A DNA stretch of 39,468 nucleotides from Acidobacteriota bacterium (GCA_902812365.1 CADDZC010000035.1:1-39468); one strand, 5' to 3'. Shown: positions 1 through 8,390, counted from the first letter of the stretch. Numbers and translations: made by a program. The notes: a model not told the origin generated them from the sequence alone.

Positions 1-692
1 GGTCCGCCCCACCACCATCCGCCCCGCCGGTAGGATCGCCGATTCCAGCCGAGCCCCAGAGGAAGGAACGACCCGAGTCCGCCGAACACGGCCAAGGCCA
101 ACAGGATAAGCCCGATCACCGCTGGGTCAAAGGGGGGCGAATTCTGGGAGTTTGGCCGCGCGGTCGGCGGGCCGCCGGCCAACTTGACGCCGCGATCCTG
201 GGCGATGACGCCGGCAATCTGCTGCGTGATCTGGAGCAGGGCGCCGCCGTAGTCGCCGCGGCGGAGCAGCGGCACCATGGCTCGGCCGAAATCCCCGACC
301 TTGCCATCGGGCAGGATGGGTTCAAGCCCGTAACCCACCTCGATCTTATACTTGCGGTCGTCTTTGGCGACGAGGACCAGCACTCCCCGGTCATCGCCTT
401 TGCGGCCGATGCCCCACTGCTGAAAGAGCCTGACGGCGAAATCTTCCGGAGTGTCACCGCCGAGCGTCCGCACTGTGACCACGGCAATTTGGGCTCCGGT
501 CTTTTGGTCGACCTCGGCGCACAGGCTGGCAATATGCTCCCGCGCGGCCGGGTCGATGATCCCGGCGAAATCGTTCACGTACCCTTGCGGCTTGAGCTGC
601 TCGACCTTTTCGGCCCGCGCGGCCGGCAGCAGCAACACGGCCAGCGCGCCCGCCCATGCGACCGATTTCGCCCTCGGAATCCGCCCAACCAC
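1..692 (-). CDS. TPM-domain (YgcG-like) exported membrane protein, 3' end cut by the window
   Basis: The frame opens at a GTG at 692-690 and stays open to the window edge (230 codons), so the C-terminus is missing. No in-frame ATG lies upstream. The N-terminus is a signal peptide with a hydrophobic stretch (AGALAVLLLPAARA). It is followed by a TPM domain beginning at LKPQGYVNDFAGIID and containing GAQIAVVTVRTLGG and a GRKGDDRGVLVLVA stretch. A membrane segment (VIGLILLALAVFGGLG) comes near residue 195, then a Trp/Gly-rich tail, as in YgcG-like proteins. TPM proteins are envelope proteins, some linked to photosystem II repair or phosphatase activity; a specific function here is not known. The gene is divergent from the HDOD gene at 780. 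The overlapping frames in this stretch are shadows. Confidence 0.82.
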   Translation of the reverse strand, partial: MVGRIPRAKSVAWAGALAVLLLPAARAEKVEQLKPQGYVNDFAGIIDPAAREHIASLCAEVDQKTGAQIAVVTVRTLGGDTPEDFAVRLFQQWGIGRKGDDRGVLVLVAKDDRKYKIEVGYGLEPILPDGKVGDFGRAMVPLLRRGDYGGALLQITQQIAGVIAQDRGVKLAGGPPTARPNSQNSPPFDPAVIGLILLALAVFGGLGSFLPLGLGWNRRSYRRGGWWWGG

Positions 693-722
693 GCTTGTCC
701 AGTGTAACAGAGTCGCAAAGAG

Positions 723-750
723 CTGACGATGAAGATGGGAGAAATTTAAT
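723..750 (+). promoter_or_regulatory. Predicted sigma70-type promoter for the HDOD gene
   Basis: CTGACG at 723-728 and TTTAAT at 745-750 are separated by 16 bases. They match the -35 and -10 consensus at four and five of six positions. Transcription would begin near 757, shortly before the start codon at 780. Confidence 0.4.
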
Positions 751-779
751 CCGACAGCGGCTGATAGAACGGGCCGATC

Positions 780-1655
780 ATGCCGATGAAACAGGGTAAG
801 CCTATGTGTGTGCCACTGACCACCCCCTTGACGCGGCCGGGAGAAAAACCCTGGGCGCTGATCAACCTGCCGCCCTTTCCGGCGATCGCCATGAAGATTT
901 TGCAATTGTTGCAGCGCGACAACGTCGGCATGAAGGAACTGAGCGAGGTCATTCGCGCCGACCCGGCCTTTGCGTCGCAAGTGCTGACTCTCGCCAATTC
1001 GCCGCTCGTGGCCGTCCGCCGGGAGGTCAAGAGCATTCTGCAAGCGACGGCGCTGTTGGGCCTGAATCGGGTCAAGGCGCTGGCGCTGACGGTCAGCATG
1101 AAGGTGTATCTCACCGAGTCATTCCAAATCCCGGCGTTGCTGGCGTGCTGGCGGCATACGCTGGCCTGCGCGCTGCTGGCGGAAGAGCTGGCCATGGTCA
1201 GCCTGATGGAGAAGGATGTGGCTTACATGTATGGCCTTCTGCATGACGTGGGCCGGCTCGCGCTCGGCATGATCCGGCCCCTCGAATACACGAATCTGCT
1301 GGCCGCCGCCGATGAGGAGCCCGTGGATATGATGGCGAAAGAACGCGAGATGTTCGGCATGGACCATAGCGAGGCGGGCCGCTGGCTGGCGGAGTCCTGG
1401 AAGCTTCCGCCGGAGTTCGCCGAGGTGGCCGCGCGCCATCACCAAGAACCGAAAGGCAAGTTTGACTTCGTGGCCCTCGTCCACCATAGCTGCGCCATGG
1501 CTGACGCCCTTGGATTTGCCGGGGTGCGGCCGCTGCGCCCCAAGAAATTTCACGAGATTTTGAGCGAGTTGCCGGCCCGCGAGCGCGGGCGATTCGAATC
1601 CGATCCGGAGCGTCTGGCCGCGCGCGTCGCCACCAAGATCCATTCGTTCGAGTGA
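780..1655 (+). CDS. HDOD domain protein
   Basis: This 291-residue protein is a single HDOD domain, a catalytically uncertain relative of HD hydrolases used in bacterial signalling. The domain begins near LPPFPAIAMKILQLL (residue 31), has the usual DPAFASQVLTLANSP stretch (61-75), and carries an HD pair in LLHDVGRLAL (155-156). Residues 209 onward include a second histidine-rich stretch (AARHHQEPKG). Two later starts are possible; the ATG at 804 has an AGGG at 793-796 with better spacing, which would give 283 residues. It converges on the three-gene signalling operon ending at 1696, which contains another HDOD protein, so the two may work together; that is inference. There is no membrane segment. 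Confidence 0.9.
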   Translation: MPMKQGKPMCVPLTTPLTRPGEKPWALINLPPFPAIAMKILQLLQRDNVGMKELSEVIRADPAFASQVLTLANSPLVAVRREVKSILQATALLGLNRVKALALTVSMKVYLTESFQIPALLACWRHTLACALLAEELAMVSLMEKDVAYMYGLLHDVGRLALGMIRPLEYTNLLAAADEEPVDMMAKEREMFGMDHSEAGRWLAESWKLPPEFAEVAARHHQEPKGKFDFVALVHHSCAMADALGFAGVRPLRPKKFHEILSELPARERGRFESDPERLAARVATKIHSFE

Positions 1656-1695
1656 GCGCGCTCGCGGCCCGATTCCCGGCGCCGGAGTCCGGCCG

Positions 1696-2913
1696 TCAGC
1701 CGGCAGGCCGGATGGAACTGGAACCCGAGGCGGGGTTTTCCGCTGCCCCCGGGGCCGACACGATGACGCGGATCGGCTCCCGCACCCCAACTTCCTGGGA
1801 GAAATTCCGGATGCGCTCGGTAAGGCCCGGCGTGACTTCCTGCCCCCGCGCCACCAGCAGCAGCCCCTTGGAGGTGCGCACGTCTTCGGCCAGCACCATT
1901 CCGGTGTGCAGTTGGCTCACCGGCAGCTCCTTGACAATGACCGTCGAGGCGGCGGCCGCGCCGCGAATCCCGGCCAGCGCTTCGAGAAGCGCCGGATCGT
2001 AACTGCCGGATCGACCTCGGAGCGTGTCAAAAGCCATGGGGAGCGGCAAATTCTGCGCTTCCAAAATGTCGAGATCCAGGGCCAGGCGCAGCACGCGCGC
2101 GCCCCACGGAATGGCCGGCCCGCGCACGTCGTCATAAGGCGCGCCGGAGCCATCATAGCTCTTCTGGTGATAGCGAAGAATGTGCCGGACGCTCTCCAAA
2201 CGGGGAATGTTGGCGAGGAGCTCCTCCACAAGGCCGGGCAGGCGCGCGATCATCTCCTGCTCCTTGGCGGTCACGGCCTGACCGTGATAGAGCTTTTCCA
2301 CCGTCGACGGCGGCAGCGCTACGCACCCGATCTGCGACAGCATGGCGGCCACCTCGACCGGCCAGCGCTCGGCGATGGCGAAGTGATCCATCAGCGCGAC
2401 CGCGCTGGCGCGAGCCCGCATGGCCCGGCCGAAGGCGGCCGGGCTGGCGAGAGCGAGAATCTCCGTCAGGGCCCTAATGCTGCCGCGCAAGGTCTCCTCC
2501 AGCAGCACGCGCTCACTGGTCGTCAGCCGATACTGTTCGGCAGCCGCCTCCAGCGCTTTGTGCAGCACCTCGGGCGGGCACGGTTTGGTGAGAAAGCGGA
2601 ACACGGCCCCCTCGTTCACGGCCGCGATGGCGTTCTGAAGGTCGGGTTGGCCGGTGAAAAGCACTCGGATGGTATCCGGGGCCGCCTCTCGAGCCCGATG
2701 CAGGAGCGTAATGCCGTCGATGTCCGGCATCCGCAGGTCGGCGACCACGGCGGCGAAGGGGCCGTCCTGTTGGAGGATCCGGAGGGCGCTCGCCGCGTCG
2801 GTCGCCGTGACGATTTCAAACCGATGGCGGAGGCTGCGCCGATGGGCCTCGAGGATATGGGGCTCATCATCAACCATCAGCACGCGAGGACGGCCGTGAG
2901 AATCCATCATCAC
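1696..2913 (-). CDS. Response regulator with degenerate HD-GYP-like output domain
   Basis: An N-terminal receiver domain covers residues 10-125, with acidic pocket DDE at 15-17, phospho-acceptor Asp59 in ADLRMPDIDG and conserved Lys110 in FLTKP. The C-terminal part resembles HD-GYP c-di-GMP phosphodiesterases. However, the HD pair is replaced by Ser-Gln in MLSQIGCVALP (193-194), and the GYP loop reads HQKSYDGSGAP (249-259). Loss of the metal-binding HD suggests a binding or regulatory module rather than an active hydrolase; this is inferred. The frame begins with GTG at 2913, which overlaps the stop codon of the preceding gene by 4 bases (GTGA); the next in-frame ATG is one codon later. It is the last gene of a three-gene operon starting at 6139. 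Confidence 0.9.
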   Translation of the reverse strand: MMMDSHGRPRVLMVDDEPHILEAHRRSLRHRFEIVTATDAASALRILQQDGPFAAVVADLRMPDIDGITLLHRAREAAPDTIRVLFTGQPDLQNAIAAVNEGAVFRFLTKPCPPEVLHKALEAAAEQYRLTTSERVLLEETLRGSIRALTEILALASPAAFGRAMRARASAVALMDHFAIAERWPVEVAAMLSQIGCVALPPSTVEKLYHGQAVTAKEQEMIARLPGLVEELLANIPRLESVRHILRYHQKSYDGSGAPYDDVRGPAIPWGARVLRLALDLDILEAQNLPLPMAFDTLRGRSGSYDPALLEALAGIRGAAAASTVIVKELPVSQLHTGMVLAEDVRTSKGLLLVARGQEVTPGLTERIRNFSQEVGVREPIRVIVSAPGAAENPASGSSSIRPAG

Positions 2914-4109
2914 GCTCCCGCCACCTCAGCGGCCATTTGCCGCCAAGCCGGCAGCTGTTCGGCGACGCCCAGAGCCTCCAGGTAAGTGGAATCCAGCTCG
3001 GCGTGGGCCAGACCCGATTCCCCGGCGCGCGAGTCTTCAATTTCGTGAGCCAGAAGATTCGCCACGTAAACCGTGGCCAGGGAATCAAAACCCTGATGAG
3101 GTACGCGCGTGGGTGCATGGTGGTAAGCCACCGACTCAATGATGGCAAAGGGCAGCCCCCAAAGTCCAAGCAGATAGGCGCCGATTTCCGCGTGAGTCAC
3201 CCCGGTTAAGCTTTCCTCGATTACGTGCATGGGGCGCCTTTCTTCCCGGACGCCGGCCATAACGCGGAGAAAATGCTTGGGAAGCTTTGCCATCAGGACC
3301 AAGATTCCCACATCATGAAGGAGGGCCGCGACATAAGCGGCATCTCTCAGGTGCCCTTGGGTGGGCAGCCGGGCAGCAATACGGGCCGTCCGATGGGCGT
3401 GCTCATGGAGCTTTTCAGCCGAAAAGCCTTCCACCTTCTCCGCTTCTCCGAACACGCGAAACGTCTCGACCGACAGCACCAGATTTTTCAGCACGTTGAC
3501 GCCCAGGTAGCTGACCGCAGTCTTGACGGTGGCCGCGTGCCGGGCCGCTCCGAACAGGGGCGAATTGACCAGCTGCAGCACCTTGGCGGAAACCGCCACG
3601 TCCTGTTCCACAATGTGCGCGACATGGTTCAAAGAAACGTCCGGGTCGGCCAGGGCCTGGGTCAGAGCGGCATAGGTACGCGGCAGGGCCGGCAGTTCCT
3701 GGATCTCGCTGACGGTGCGCCGCACCAGCCCGCTTCCGAGCAGCGCCTTCAAGCTGCAGGCCCTTTCCACGGCCACCTGCAGCACCCCGGGGTCACAAGG
3801 CTTGGCGAGAAACTGGTGGGCCACGGGGACGGCACGGATCGAGGCTTCGAGCGAGGTGTAGCCGGTGAGAAGGATGCGCACCACGCCGGGAAAGCGGTCG
3901 CGGACGCGGGTCAGGAGTTCCGCGCCATCCATCCCCGGCATCCGCATATCCGACACAATAACGTCAAATGAACCCGTTTCGAGCTGATTCAGCGCCGCTT
4001 CGCCGCTGGCGGCAAACGACATTTCCCATTCCTCTCGCCGCGGCCGGAGCATCCGCTGCAAGGCCTCCAAAATTCTAGGCTCGTCGTCCACGAAAAGAAT
4101 GTGCTTCAT
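2910..4109 (-). CDS. Response regulator with HDOD output domain
   Basis: A receiver domain (residues 1-125) has DDE at 8-10, acceptor Asp54 in VSDMRMPGMDG and Lys103 in FLAKPC. An HDOD domain covers about 138-335, with LPALPRTYAAL at its start, VLQLVNSPLFG (178-188) and HD at 265-266 in AALLHDVGIL. Receiver-HDOD proteins link a phosphorelay to an HDOD module whose biochemistry is mostly unknown. The start ATG at 4109 overlaps the stop of the upstream hybrid kinase gene by 4 bases, and its own stop overlaps the next start by 4 bases. Translation of the three genes is therefore probably coupled. The upstream kinase is the obvious phosphodonor candidate. The protein has no membrane segment and is probably cytosolic. 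Confidence 0.92.
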   Translation of the reverse strand: MKHILFVDDEPRILEALQRMLRPRREEWEMSFAASGEAALNQLETGSFDVIVSDMRMPGMDGAELLTRVRDRFPGVVRILLTGYTSLEASIRAVPVAHQFLAKPCDPGVLQVAVERACSLKALLGSGLVRRTVSEIQELPALPRTYAALTQALADPDVSLNHVAHIVEQDVAVSAKVLQLVNSPLFGAARHAATVKTAVSYLGVNVLKNLVLSVETFRVFGEAEKVEGFSAEKLHEHAHRTARIAARLPTQGHLRDAAYVAALLHDVGILVLMAKLPKHFLRVMAGVREERRPMHVIEESLTGVTHAEIGAYLLGLWGLPFAIIESVAYHHAPTRVPHQGFDSLATVYVANLLAHEIEDSRAGESGLAHAELDSTYLEALGVAEQLPAWRQMAAEVAGA

Positions 4110-6139
4110 CCCTGAGCGCCCTCCTCAAGCCGCGACGGTGACTCCAGTGGAAGCCGAACAACAAACGCCGTGCCGTGACCGACCTCGCTTTCGAAGGTCA
4201 AAGTTCCTCCGTGCTTCTCCACCACAATCGATCGGGCGATCGCCAGCCCCTGGCCCGTTCCCCGCCCCACCTCCTTGGTGGTAAAGAACGGGTCGAAGAT
4301 TTTTGCCCGAATCTCGGGGGGTATTCCGCAGCCCGTGTCGCCGATCGTAACCGTCACGTCGTTGCCGTCCTGCCGCGTCGCCACCCGAATCCGCCCTTTC
4401 TTTCCGGTGCTCTTCACCACCTCTTCGACGGCCTGCGCGGCATTCACCAGAAGATTGAGGAAAACCTGATTAAGATCCCCCAAATGGCAGGGCACGAGGG
4501 GAAGCTCCGCGAAATCGGTCTCCACCTCCGCGACATACTTCAGCTCGTTCCGGGCCACCACCAGGGTACTTTCCAGAGCCTTGTTCAGGTCGGCGGCGAC
4601 TTTCTCGCTGCGGTCGGGGTGCGCAAAGTCCTTGAGGGCGCGCACGATGGTCGCAACGCGCTCGATGCCGTCCAGCGTTTCTCTCACCGCTTTCGGCACC
4701 TCCTCATTCAGATACGGCAGGTCGACCGCTTCCTCCATCCGCCGCAGATCCTCCCACAGTTCGGCATCCTCGGTTCCGGGCTTCGCACCCTGGTACTTGG
4801 CGATCAGGCGCGCTAGTCCCGAGAAGGCTTCCTCGAGAAAGCGAACGTTGTCACCCACGAACTGAATCGGAGTGTTAATCTCGTGGGCAATTCCAGCGGC
4901 CAGGCTTCCGACGGCTTCCAGCTTCTGGGAATGGCGCAATTCCAACTCTAGCCGCCTTTGCTCGGTCACATCTTGCGCCACCACCAAAACCGCTTTCCGG
5001 CCGGCGAAATCGATCGTGTGGGAGCTGACGTTCACATCAATCGTCCGGCCGTCTTTGAGCCGGTGCTGGCAGGGGCCGGTGTTCGGCTCGGCGTTGCGGT
5101 GGGCTTGATGGTCGCCCGCCGGAGCGGCGATCTCTGGCCGAGGCTGGATATCCGTCACCTTCATGTCCAGGAACTCGCTGCGACTGTAACCATAATGAGC
5201 CACCGCCGCATCGTTGACCTCGAGAAACTGCAAGGTGTCCAAATCATAGACCCAAATCGGAACCGGAATCGTTGTGAATAGAAGGTGCGAGCGTTGCTGG
5301 CTTTTCAGAAGCAGTTCTTCGGCGCGCCGGCGCTCCGTGATGTCCTCTGCGATCCCGACGATCCGCACAAAGTTGCCGCCAGCGTCAAACACAGGAAAGG
5401 TCCTGTTCCTGATCCAACGAATCGAGCCGTCCGGGCGCACGACCCGGTAATCGGTATCTGTGGATTCGCCCTTGCGCGAGCGCTCAAATACGCCCAAAGC
5501 CCGCTCCCGATCTTCATCATGGATGGCATCCGTCCAGGTTTCAGGGCGCTCATATACTTTTCGGCGCGACGTGCCCCAAATTTCGTCATAAGCCGGACTC
5601 ACATACGTCACTCGTACCGGCTCCGGCGTGCTGACGAAGAAGACCTCCCGGATGTTTTCAGCCAGATCACGAAACTGTTCCTCGCTCTTGCGCAGCGCCT
5701 CTTCTGCCCGCTGGCGGGCGCGGAGGGCATTTTCCAGCTCGGAAACGCGCCGCGACAGGGCGGTTTGGAGCTGCAGAACGCGCTCGCCGGCTTGGATTCG
5801 GGCTCGTAACTCTCGGGCGTGAAAGGGCTTAATGACGTAATCGTCGGCTCCAGCCTCGAGGCCCTGAACCGTGGCGTCGCGGCTGTCGTGGCTGGTCAAC
5901 AGAATGATATACACGGGAACAGACGAAGAATCCTCTCGCAGGCGGCGCACAACCTGCAAGCCATCCATCCGGGGCATGATCCAATCGAGAATAGCCAGCC
6001 GGGGCGAGTCCGGCCGGATGAGCGCCTCCCAAGCCTGAAGGCCATCGTGGACGGCCTGGACTTCGTAGCCCCACGCCACCAGGGTGGCGCCGAGCCTGAG
6101 ACGGGAGACCGGATCGTCATCGGCGATGAGAATCTTCAT
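4106..6139 (-). CDS. Hybrid sensor: receiver - PAS - PAS - histidine kinase
   Basis: The protein has 677 residues if started at the ATG at 6139, where MKILIADDD begins a receiver domain; the frame also opens at a TTG at 6178, which is less likely. The receiver occupies 1-120 with acceptor Asp52 in LAILDWIMPRMDG and lysine in DDYVIKPF. A short coiled segment leads to two PAS domains. The first ends with a PAC motif RIVGIAEDITERRRAEE, the second with VLVVAQDVTEQRRLE. The kinase core has the H-box AAGIAHEINTPIQF, N-box NLLVNAAQAVEE, G1 box DTGCGIPPEI and the G2 region GRGTGQGLAIA. There is no membrane helix, so it is a cytosolic sensor. Having the receiver at the N-terminus means it may itself be phosphorylated by another kinase. 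It heads an operon with the two response regulators downstream. Confidence 0.93.
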   Translation of the reverse strand: MKILIADDDPVSRLRLGATLVAWGYEVQAVHDGLQAWEALIRPDSPRLAILDWIMPRMDGLQVVRRLREDSSSVPVYIILLTSHDSRDATVQGLEAGADDYVIKPFHARELRARIQAGERVLQLQTALSRRVSELENALRARQRAEEALRKSEEQFRDLAENIREVFFVSTPEPVRVTYVSPAYDEIWGTSRRKVYERPETWTDAIHDEDRERALGVFERSRKGESTDTDYRVVRPDGSIRWIRNRTFPVFDAGGNFVRIVGIAEDITERRRAEELLLKSQQRSHLLFTTIPVPIWVYDLDTLQFLEVNDAAVAHYGYSRSEFLDMKVTDIQPRPEIAAPAGDHQAHRNAEPNTGPCQHRLKDGRTIDVNVSSHTIDFAGRKAVLVVAQDVTEQRRLELELRHSQKLEAVGSLAAGIAHEINTPIQFVGDNVRFLEEAFSGLARLIAKYQGAKPGTEDAELWEDLRRMEEAVDLPYLNEEVPKAVRETLDGIERVATIVRALKDFAHPDRSEKVAADLNKALESTLVVARNELKYVAEVETDFAELPLVPCHLGDLNQVFLNLLVNAAQAVEEVVKSTGKKGRIRVATRQDGNDVTVTIGDTGCGIPPEIRAKIFDPFFTTKEVGRGTGQGLAIARSIVVEKHGGTLTFESEVGHGTAFVVRLPLESPSRLEEGAQG

Positions 6140-6349
6140 AACGGATTCCGGGGGGAGCGCGGAGCACGGTCTGAGCAACGGTTCATTGAGAAGCGGCTCT
6201 CAAATCTCATTTCTCGGCAAACCGTTGAAATCCTTTAACCGAAGAGCATATGCGAACGGTCGATCAGCTTCGGATGTCGGCATGATGGCCCCCCAGCGTC
6301 GATGGCCGGCTTGCCGCGGACCACTTCACCCCTTGTCACCCCGGGCTGA

Positions 6350-6379
6350 TTGACGGCCGACCCGCTTTGCTGGTACATT
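6350..6379 (+). promoter_or_regulatory. Predicted promoter of the phosphofructokinase gene
   Basis: TTGACG at 6350-6355 and TACATT at 6374-6379 are separated by 18 bases. Start of transcription near 6386 would give a leader of about 110 bases carrying the hairpin at 6421-6438. Confidence 0.5.
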
Positions 6380-6420
6380 TGGTTTTGCCTGAAGTTCTAA
6401 GCTTCCTTCTGCGGACCATA

Positions 6421-6438
6421 GGCTCGGCATACCGAGCC
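6421..6438 (+). promoter_or_regulatory. Perfect hairpin in the phosphofructokinase leader
   Basis: GGCTCGG, a CATA loop and CCGAGCC form a perfect 7-bp stem 40 bases upstream of the ribosome binding site. It is followed by only two T residues, so it is not a standard terminator. It could be a structural leader element or a protein binding site. Confidence 0.45.
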
Positions 6439-6494
6439 TTCTGCTCCCAGCGTGACCTTCATAGGGCGGAACACGGGGAGGAAATGTCATCATT

Positions 6495-7541
6495 ATGGAT
6501 ACAAATTCTCAGCGTGTCATTGGAATCCTGACGGGGGGCGGCGATTGCCCGGGCTTGAACGCCGTAATCCGGGCGGTCGTTCGTCGCGCCGACATGTTGG
6601 GTTACAAGGTCTTGGGCGTGAAGAACGGCTGGCTGGGATTAGTCGACGGCATCGCCGAACCTCTCTCTTTGCTCTCCGTTTCAGGAATTCTGCCGCGCGG
6701 CGGAACGATCTTGGGCACGTCGCGCACCAATCCTCTCAAGAGCGAAGAGTCGAAACGGAAGGTGTTAGACAACCTCAAGAAGTTCGGCATCGACTATCTG
6801 ATCGCTGTCGGAGGCGAAGATACGCTCGGTGTCGCGCGTTATTTGGTAAACGAGGGCGTCAAACTGGTAGGGGTTCCCAAAACCATCGACAACGATGTGG
6901 AAGGAACCGACCAGACGTTCGGTTTTGACACCGCCGTGCAAACCGTGACGGAAGCCATTGATCGGCTTCATACCACGGCCGAATCGCACCAGCGGGTGAT
7001 GGTGGTCGAGGTCATGGGACGCCATACCGGCTGGATCGCCACGGTGGCGGGTCTGGCGGGCGGCGCCGATTGTATTCTCATCCCCGAGCAGCCCATGACC
7101 ATCGAAGCGATCTGCGATATTCTCGAAAAGCGGCACGCCCGCGGCCGCGTGTTTTCCATCGTCGTGGTGGCGGAAGGGTTCAAGCTCGCCGGCGCTGCCC
7201 AGGAAGTGACGCGAGACCAGAAGCTGGACGCCTTTGGCCACACCCATCTAGGCGGCATCGGCGAAGTCATCGCCCAGGAGATCGAAAAGCGCACAAAATT
7301 CGAAACTCGGGTCACCGTGCTCGGGCATATCCAGCGGGGAGGCACCCCGACTGCCTTCGATCGCGTTTTGGGCACGCGCTATGGGGTCAAAGCCGTTGAT
7401 CTGATTCACGAGGGCAAGTTTGGCGAGATGGTGTGCTTGAAAGGTACCCAGATTACGTCTATCCCGTTGGGGAAAGCAGTAACAACCCTCAAGCGTGTCG
7501 ATAGCGAGTGGATTCGGACGGCGGAAATCTTTTACGGCTGA
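6495..7541 (+). CDS. 6-phosphofructokinase, PfkA family, probably pyrophosphate-dependent
   Basis: The protein has 348 residues, the usual length of short PfkA enzymes. Family motifs are ILTGGGDCPGLNAVIR (residues 11-26), the substrate loop PKTIDND (128-134) and MGRHTGW (174-180). The nucleotide/PPi site reads GGEDT (106-110). ATP-dependent enzymes such as the E. coli one have glycine at the positions occupied here by Asp109 and Lys129. In this family Asp plus Lys at those sites is the known signature of PPi-dependent phosphofructokinase (EC 2.7.1.90). The enzyme would phosphorylate fructose 6-phosphate reversibly in glycolysis. A GGGGAGG is centred about 15 bases before the ATG, rather far, so a slightly earlier non-ATG start is possible. 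It is transcribed alone from a promoter at 6350. Confidence 0.95.
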   Translation: MDTNSQRVIGILTGGGDCPGLNAVIRAVVRRADMLGYKVLGVKNGWLGLVDGIAEPLSLLSVSGILPRGGTILGTSRTNPLKSEESKRKVLDNLKKFGIDYLIAVGGEDTLGVARYLVNEGVKLVGVPKTIDNDVEGTDQTFGFDTAVQTVTEAIDRLHTTAESHQRVMVVEVMGRHTGWIATVAGLAGGADCILIPEQPMTIEAICDILEKRHARGRVFSIVVVAEGFKLAGAAQEVTRDQKLDAFGHTHLGGIGEVIAQEIEKRTKFETRVTVLGHIQRGGTPTAFDRVLGTRYGVKAVDLIHEGKFGEMVCLKGTQITSIPLGKAVTTLKRVDSEWIRTAEIFYG

Positions 7542-7595
7542 GCCGGCCGGAGCCCGACAGGCGGTCGAATTGGGATGAACGGGGCTGGGGCTCTG

Positions 7596-8327
7596 CTATC
7601 GATCGAGACGTACCGAGCTGACACGGATTCCCCGGTCAAGGATCGATTGGAGATCCTTCGAAAAGGCGTCCAAGGCGGCGTCGGGCATCGACTGCAGGAA
7701 AATCCGGAAGGCCAGCAACGCCTCCTTGGTGATAACGTCAAAATCATGGAAAGCCAAGTCGAGCTGATCCCAGGGTTTCGGGGAGATATCCTGCGCCCGC
7801 TCCGCTTGGCGATGGGTGCGGCGGAAGTCGCTGGTGAGAGTTTCTGTGGCCCGCCGCAGCACGCGCATGTGCAGCTGAAACCGCAAGCGGGAGCGAAAAA
7901 CCAACTGATCCACGAGCTCGTGCGTGCGGGCATAATCGATCATCACCCGAGACTTGAACCGCTGCGCCGACAAACTCCGCGCCGGCAAAGTCGCCGGAAC
8001 CACCGGCAAGTGGTCGGACATGATACCGAGTAGCCGCGCCACCGCCAGCGCTAAACGATCCCATTCGGCTGCGGCTAAGCGCACCATCCGCCAGGCGATA
8101 TCGTAGTTGCCGGCGTTGCGCTCCTCGATGGCATCGTTCAGCGCCACGCCCAGGATCGCCGCCTGCGTCTCGAGCTCAACCACGACCGGCCGGTAAATCG
8201 CGTCACGCGCGGCGTCCAACATTCTCGGAAGGCGGACGGGCCGTTCCCCAGACTCGTTCAGTCGCAGAACGCGGCGAACGACGATACCGACACCGATCAA
8301 GACCAATCCACCGAGACCCCAGTGCAT
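7596..8327 (-). CDS. Hypothetical protein with one N-terminal membrane helix
   Basis: I do not recognise this 243-residue protein. It starts at the ATG at 8327, chosen because AAGGGGA lies 4-10 bases upstream; the frame extends to 8390 but without a better signal. One membrane helix lies at the N-terminus (GLGGLVLIGVGIVV, residues 4-17), followed by basic residues. This suggests a bitopic protein with a soluble, largely helical, charge-rich C-terminal part. A conserved-looking core is LNDAIEERNAGNYDIAWRMV. No cysteine pair, enzyme motif or repeat is visible. The gene has its own promoter at 8362-8390 and ends 54 bases from the convergent phosphofructokinase gene. Although ispA lies just upstream on the same strand, an AT-rich spacer with its own promoter separates the two. 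Confidence 0.8.
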   Translation of the reverse strand: MHWGLGGLVLIGVGIVVRRVLRLNESGERPVRLPRMLDAARDAIYRPVVVELETQAAILGVALNDAIEERNAGNYDIAWRMVRLAAAEWDRLALAVARLLGIMSDHLPVVPATLPARSLSAQRFKSRVMIDYARTHELVDQLVFRSRLRFQLHMRVLRRATETLTSDFRRTHRQAERAQDISPKPWDQLDLAFHDFDVITKEALLAFRIFLQSMPDAALDAFSKDLQSILDRGIRVSSVRLDR

Positions 8328-8361
8328 AGTCCCCTTGCAGTTCCCCAGTACAGCTCGGCCC

Positions 8362-8390
8362 AATGTAAAAAAACCGTTGTTGAAATTCAA
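8362..8390 (-). promoter_or_regulatory. Predicted promoter of the hypothetical membrane protein gene
   Basis: Read on the minus strand, TTGAAT (8390-8385) and TACATT (8367-8362) are separated by exactly 17 bases. The leader would be about 28 bases. Confidence 0.55.

Larger units (their letters stand above)
6140..6494. other. Divergent intergenic region between signalling operon and phosphofructokinase gene
   Basis: This 355-base stretch has no supported gene; the short frames across it have no recognisable domain. On the plus side it holds a promoter and a hairpin leader for the kinase gene at 6495, listed separately. I did not find a convincing promoter for the minus-strand operon, although it must lie here. 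Confidence 0.6.

Noticed and set aside
116-657. Frames overlapping the TPM gene on both strands
   Set aside because: The GTG-started frame from 692 gives a signal peptide, a TPM domain and a membrane segment; the others give none.
1906-2985. 359-residue plus-strand frame over the response regulator genes
   Set aside because: It is antisense to two clear receiver proteins, rich in Arg/Gly/His, and without domain signal.
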